9,941 nt of DNA, taken from NCBI GenBank assembly GCA_900313295.1, contig OMQS01000086.1, positions 1 to 9,941 of the forward strand, read 5' to 3'. Source of the DNA: an uncultured Eubacteriales bacterium. GTDB taxonomy: Bacteria; Bacillota; Clostridia; Oscillospirales; Oscillospiraceae. Positions 6,562 through 9,941 of the stretch are shown here, one piece after another (positions within the stretch are counted from its first letter, which is position 1; every line of letters starts with the position of its first letter). Under the pieces are notes generated by a model. The model saw only the letters and a program-made list of their open reading frames with translations, made no database searches and was not told where the DNA came from. A program made the position numbers and the translations under genes.

Positions 6562-6589
6562 CGTAGGGGTCGGCGTCCTCGACGACCCG
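6562..6589 (+). repeat. GTAGGGG-type palindromic repeat, copy 1
   Basis: The unit starts CGTAGGGG and ends ACCCG. The arms GGGTCG (6567-6572) and CGACCC (6583-6588) are exact inverted complements around a 10-nt centre. It shares its CGTAGGGG start and CCCG end with the second copy 52 bp downstream, but has a different core. From memory, short palindromes starting GTAGGGG are dispersed in intergenic regions of gut Clostridia genomes. The number of copies in this genome cannot be seen from here. Confidence 0.65.
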
Positions 6590-6613
6590 CTTGTATGCAC
6601 TTCTTGATTTCTG

Positions 6614-6640
6614 CGTAGGGGCGACCCTTGCGGTCGCCCG
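6614..6640 (+). repeat. GTAGGGG-type palindromic repeat, copy 2
   Basis: The unit again starts CGTAGGGG and ends CCCG. The arms GGGCGACC (6619-6626) and GGTCGCCC (6632-6639) pair perfectly around CTTGC. It lies between the small membrane protein gene and the bidirectional terminator. With copy 1 it forms two adjacent hairpins of the same type in the transcript. No T-run follows, so it is not itself a terminator. Confidence 0.7.
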
Positions 6641-6659
6641 CCGCTCGCCCACGAAGCAC

Positions 6660-6691
6660 AAAAAGCACCTCCCACCCGGGAGGTGCTTTTT
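6660..6691. terminator. Strong bidirectional intrinsic terminator
   Basis: A perfect 14-bp stem pairs 6660-6673 (AAAAAGCACCTCCC) with 6678-6691 around the loop ACCC. The plus strand ends in CTTTTT, and the minus strand likewise ends in a five-T run. It therefore ends the plus-strand small-ORF/thrCB transcripts and the minus-strand psu operon, whose last gene stops at 6713. Confidence 0.93.
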
Positions 6692-6712
6692 ACTCTATAT
6701 CACTCTATCACT

Positions 6713-6987
6713 TTACCGCGCCAGCAGGTACACGGCCCCGGCCGCCTGCAATAGAAACATCACCGGCAGACCGATGCGGAAATACCAGTGCCTCGACTTG
6801 TGGTGAAAGGCCGCCATGCCGAGGATGCCGCCCACGCTGCCGCCCAGCAGGGGCAGCAGCAGAAGCGTCTTTTCCGGAATGCGCCAGCGCCCCTTTTTGG
6901 CGCGGCTTTTGTCCACGCCGTACAGAATAAACGTGACGACATTCACGCCGGCCAGCCACACCAGCAGGGCGGCTCTTACCGCCACAT

Positions 6988-6991
<4 letters not shown>
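6713..6991 (-). CDS. DUF1294 family small membrane protein
   Basis: This 92-residue protein carries the DUF1294 hallmark: a first membrane helix ending LYGVDKSRAKKGRWRIPE (about 23-40), then TLLLLPLLGGSVGGILGM (about 42-59) and a HHKSRHWYFRIG motif (about 63-74). A last helix, about 75-91, completes roughly three transmembrane segments. The conserved charged loop suggests a specific but unknown role; no function is established for the family to my knowledge. The ATG at 6991 overlaps the psuG stop in the string ATGA and lacks a strong ribosome site, so it is probably translated by coupling to psuG. It is the last gene of the psu operon, 22 bp from the terminator. A role in pseudouridine use or transport is possible but rests on position alone, and DUF1294 genes occur in many other contexts. 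Confidence 0.87.
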
Positions 6992-7917
<926 letters not shown>

Positions 7918-7979
7918 AATAAAATACCTCCTGTTTATTCTATATATAATATAATTGATTTGAAACGGATTTATAGGAT

Positions 7980-9056
7980 CTATAAATGTGCCAGCAGCGC
8001 TTCCTCGCTCATGGCGGGGTTGATGGTGTCGGCGCTGGCCATGGTGATGGTGGAGGCGGCAAGACCCGCCCGTGCAGATCTTTCCAGATCGCTGCCTTGC
8101 AAATACGCCCATGCCAAAGCCGCCATGAAGGAGTCGCCGCAGCCGGTGGTGCTGACGATATTGCCCTCGGGCGCGGGTAGGTGCAGCACCTGGCCGCTGC
8201 GGTCGGCGGCAAACACGCCGTCGGCGCCCAGAGAGATGAATACGCGGTGCAGCCCCGTTTCCAGCAGCGCGTCCGCCGCACGGCGCAGGCTCGCATCGTC
8301 CGAAATGGCCACGCCGGACAGCAGCTCCGCCTCTATGCGGTTGGGCTTGAGAGTGTGGAGCCTGCCCATCACGGGGCGGAGCTTCTCCGCCTTGGCCGAG
8401 GATACGGGGTCGGCAAAGATAGGCGCGCGGCAGTTTTTCGCCACCCAAGCCACCGTTTCCGCCGGCAGATTGGTGTCCAGCACCACCACCTGGCTGCCGT
8501 CCAGCAGCTGGCGGCGGCTCTGCAGCACCTGCGGCGTGAGATGGTCGTAAATGTCCATGTCCGACACCGCCAGCTGCATGTCACCGCTCTCGTCGTTGAC
8601 GAAGAGGTAGGTGGAGGTGTGCCCGCCGGGGATCACCGGAGACTGGGAAATGTCTATGCCCAGCTCGCCGCACACCGCCGCCAGCTTCTGGGCGTACACA
8701 TCGTCGCCGAAAGCCGTGAGCAGCCGCACGTCCAGCCCCAGCAGGCTCATGTTGTGGGCGATGTTGCGCCCCACGCCGCCGGGGCTCATGCGCACGGCGC
8801 CGGGGTTTGAGTCCTTGGCCACCAATTTTTTATAGGGGCGGCCGCCGATGTCCATGTTCATGCCGCCCACCACCGTGACATAGGGGCTTCTGGTGACGAT
8901 GTACCCCTTGCCGGCGATGCAGCCCTTCTTCATCAGGTTGGAGATGTGCACTGCCACGCTGGAACGGGTGATCCCCGCCCGATCCGCCAGCTCCTGCTGG
9001 GAGATCATGGGATCCGCCTCGATCCAATTCAGAATTTGCCGTTCTCGCTGGGTCAT
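7980..9056 (-). CDS. psuK: Pseudouridine kinase, PfkB family, with N-terminal winged helix-turn-helix
   Basis: The 358-residue protein has two parts. Residues 1-55 form a winged helix-turn-helix ([20 protein letters not shown], then [18 protein letters not shown] and the wing GKGYIV). Residues 58-358 are a PfkB sugar kinase, with VGGMNMDI (63-70), [15 protein letters not shown] (93-107) and the nucleotide-binding/catalytic TTGCGDSF (303-310, catalytic base D308). The usual GAGD alanine is cysteine here. Linkage to psuG indicates that pseudouridine is the substrate, phosphorylated at the 5' position. E. coli YeiI has the same HTH-kinase layout, so the domain order is known but its regulatory role is unclear. 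The ATG at 9056 follows AAGGAGGG. Self-regulation by the DNA-binding domain is inferred; repeated half-sites lie just upstream. Confidence 0.9.
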   Translation of the reverse strand: MTQRERQILNWIEADPMISQQELADRAGITRSSVAVHISNLMKKGCIAGKGYIVTRSPYVTVVGGMNMDIGGRPYKKLVAKDSNPGAVRMSPGGVGRNIAHNMSLLGLDVRLLTAFGDDVYAQKLAAVCGELGIDISQSPVIPGGHTSTYLFVNDESGDMQLAVSDMDIYDHLTPQVLQSRRQLLDGSQVVVLDTNLPAETVAWVAKNCRAPIFADPVSSAKAEKLRPVMGRLHTLKPNRIEAELLSGVAISDDASLRRAADALLETGLHRVFISLGADGVFAADRSGQVLHLPAPEGNIVSTTGCGDSFMAALAWAYLQGSDLERSARAGLAASTITMASADTINPAMSEEALLAHL

Positions 9057-9072
9057 GGCGCCCTCCTTTTTA

Positions 9073-9107
9073 TAAGCAAAAGCTTACAATCTAATCTTGA
9101 GCTTATA
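9073..9107. promoter_or_regulatory. Candidate operator: repeated AGCTTA half-sites before psuK
   Basis: AGCTTACA (9081-9088) and AGCTTATA (9100-9107) form a direct repeat with a 19-bp period. TAAGC (9073-9077) and GCTTA (9082-9086) also make a short inverted repeat around AAAA. One half-site coincides with the candidate -10 box of the psuK promoter (minus-strand TATAAG), so binding there would block transcription. The HTH part of the kinase is an obvious candidate ligand, but this is inference. Confidence 0.4.
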
Positions 9108-9133
9108 TTCTCACACATCTTCCCATTTGTCAA
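9102..9133 (-). promoter_or_regulatory. Candidate psuK-psuG-DUF1294 promoter
   Basis: On the minus strand, a perfect TTGACA (9133-9128) and TATAAG (9107-9102, 5 of 6 to consensus) lie 46 bp upstream of the psuK start. The spacer is 20 nt, longer than the usual 16-18, which suggests a weak or activator-dependent promoter, or that one box is misassigned. The -10 box coincides with an AGCTTA half-site. Confidence 0.4.
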
Positions 9134-9144
9134 GAGGAAATATA

Positions 9145-9173
9145 TTGCCAAATTGAAAATTTGTGTTTATAAT
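9145..9173 (+). promoter_or_regulatory. Strong candidate asnS promoter
   Basis: TTGCCA (9145-9150, 5 of 6 to consensus), a 17-nt spacer and a perfect TATAAT (9168-9173) make the best promoter in the window. Transcription would start near 9180, leaving about 36 nt before the ATG. That is too short for the T-box leader that controls some synthetase genes in Firmicutes, so asnS is probably constitutive or growth-rate controlled. Confidence 0.75.
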
Positions 9174-9215
9174 AGTACATACTGTAAAATAACACGAATA
9201 AAGGTGGATATTACT

Positions 9216-9941
9216 ATGGATCGAATGAAGATCGCCGCCCTGTTTGCCGACTCGGAGCGTCTGGGCGGCAAGGAAGTGGTGGTATGCGGCTGGGCGCGCA
9301 CCATCCGCGATATGAAGGGCTTTGGCTTCGTCGAGCTGAACGACGGCTCCTGCTTCAAGAACCTGCAGGTGGTGCTGGACGCCTCCGTGCTGGAGAATTA
9401 TAAAGAGATCGCCGCCCAGAACGTGGGCGCTGCCCTCATCGTTCGCGGCACCGTGGTGCTGACGCCGGAGGCCAAGCAGCCTCTGGAGGTGAAGGCTGCC
9501 TCTGTGGAGGTGGAGGGCAAGTCCGCGCCGGACTATCCCTTGCAGAAAAAGCGCCACAGCGTGGAGTTCCTGCGCACCATTCAGCACCTGCGCCCCCGCA
9601 CCAACCTGTTCTCCGCCACCTTCCGCGTGCGCTCCGTGGCGGCCTACGCCGTGCACGAGTTCTTCCAGAATCGCGGCTTTGTCTATGTGCAGACCCCCAT
9701 CATCACCGGGTCCGACTGCGAGGGTGCCGGCGAGATGTTCCAGGTGACCACGCTGGATCTGAACAACGTGCCCCGCACCGAGGACGGGCAGGTGGACTAC
9801 TCCCAAGACTTTTTCGGCAAGAAGACCAGTCTCACCGTGTCCGGCCAGCTCAACGCCGAGAACTTCGCCATGGCCTTCGGCGATGTGTACACCTTCGGCC
9901 CCACCTTCCGCGCCGAGAACTCCAATACCCAGCGCCACGCC
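9216..9941 (+). CDS. asnS: Asparaginyl-tRNA synthetase, N-terminal half (3' end outside window)
   Basis: The 242 visible codons, from the ATG at 9216 to the window edge, have no stop. The protein charges tRNA-Asn with asparagine. Residues 20-100 form the OB-fold anticodon-binding domain, with the signature [20 protein letters not shown] (25-44). A linker with [17 protein letters not shown] (124-140) leads into the class II catalytic core. Motif 1 is near 148-163 ([16 protein letters not shown]), TVSGQLNAE lies at 207-215, and motif 2, [12 protein letters not shown], at 231-242 ends the visible part. The ENSNT string separates AsnS from AspS. An insertion between about 180 and 205 ([19 protein letters not shown]) resembles clostridial forms. 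About half of a roughly 460-residue protein is present. The ribosome site AAGGTGG lies about 9 nt before the ATG. It diverges from the psu operon. Confidence 0.95.
   Translation, partial: MDRMKIAALFADSERLGGKEVVVCGWARTIRDMKGFGFVELNDGSCFKNLQVVLDASVLENYKEIAAQNVGAALIVRGTVVLTPEAKQPLEVKAASVEVEGKSAPDYPLQKKRHSVEFLRTIQHLRPRTNLFSATFRVRSVAAYAVHEFFQNRGFVYVQTPIITGSDCEGAGEMFQVTTLDLNNVPRTEDGQVDYSQDFFGKKTSLTVSGQLNAENFAMAFGDVYTFGPTFRAENSNTQRHA

Noticed and set aside
6562..6640. CRISPR array suggested by two similar repeats with a 24-bp spacer
   Set aside because: Only two units are present, their cores differ, and no cas genes are nearby; they fit dispersed palindromic repeats better.
7918..8448. N-terminal extension of psuG up to 8448
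   Set aside because: The extension overlaps psuK in another frame and has arginine/glycine-rich shadow sequence. The ATG at 7917 has a perfect ribosome site and matches the family start.

Overview
This window is GC-rich, densely coded bacterial chromosome. The strong AGGAGG-type ribosome sites, the gene content (a lysC-asd pair divergent from thrC-thrB, a psuK-psuG pair, a long-form threonine synthase) and GTAGGGG-type palindromic repeats point to a gut Clostridia lineage, most likely Oscillospirales. That placement is inferred from style and gene content; no rRNA or other taxonomic marker is present.

Layout from left to right. (1) The 3' end of a DUF5662-type gene (1-246, +). (2) A lone uncharacterised radical SAM enzyme with its own promoter (370-1257, +). 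(3) A convergent gap of about 160 bp holding a GC-rich hairpin, probably a terminator, and a separate perfect 16-bp-arm palindrome. (4) A minus-strand operon, lysC then asd, encoding the first two steps of the aspartate pathway. (5) A 156-bp divergent promoter region. (6) A plus-strand operon, thrC then thrB, whose reading frames overlap by 7 bp. (7) A 55-codon two-helix membrane protein with its own promoter, two tandem GTAGGGG palindromic repeats and a strong bidirectional terminator. (8) A minus-strand operon: a winged-helix/PfkB fusion (pseudouridine kinase-like), psuG and a DUF1294 membrane protein overlapping the psuG stop by 4 bp. (9) A divergent AT-rich promoter region. (10) The first 242 codons of asnS (+), running off the window.

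How the genes work together. LysC and Asd turn aspartate into aspartate semialdehyde. ThrB and ThrC turn homoserine into threonine. The linking enzyme, homoserine dehydrogenase, is not in the window and must be elsewhere. The psu operon takes pseudouridine from RNA turnover, phosphorylates it and splits it to uracil and ribose 5-phosphate.

This is mainly core metabolism. I do not see phage genes, insertion sequences, CRISPR arrays, rRNA or tRNA genes, or a convincing new multi-gene system. The points most worth following up are the orphan radical SAM enzyme, the kinase fused to a DNA-binding domain with repeated half-sites in its own promoter, the DUF1294 gene coupled to psuG, the small membrane protein, and the palindromic repeats.
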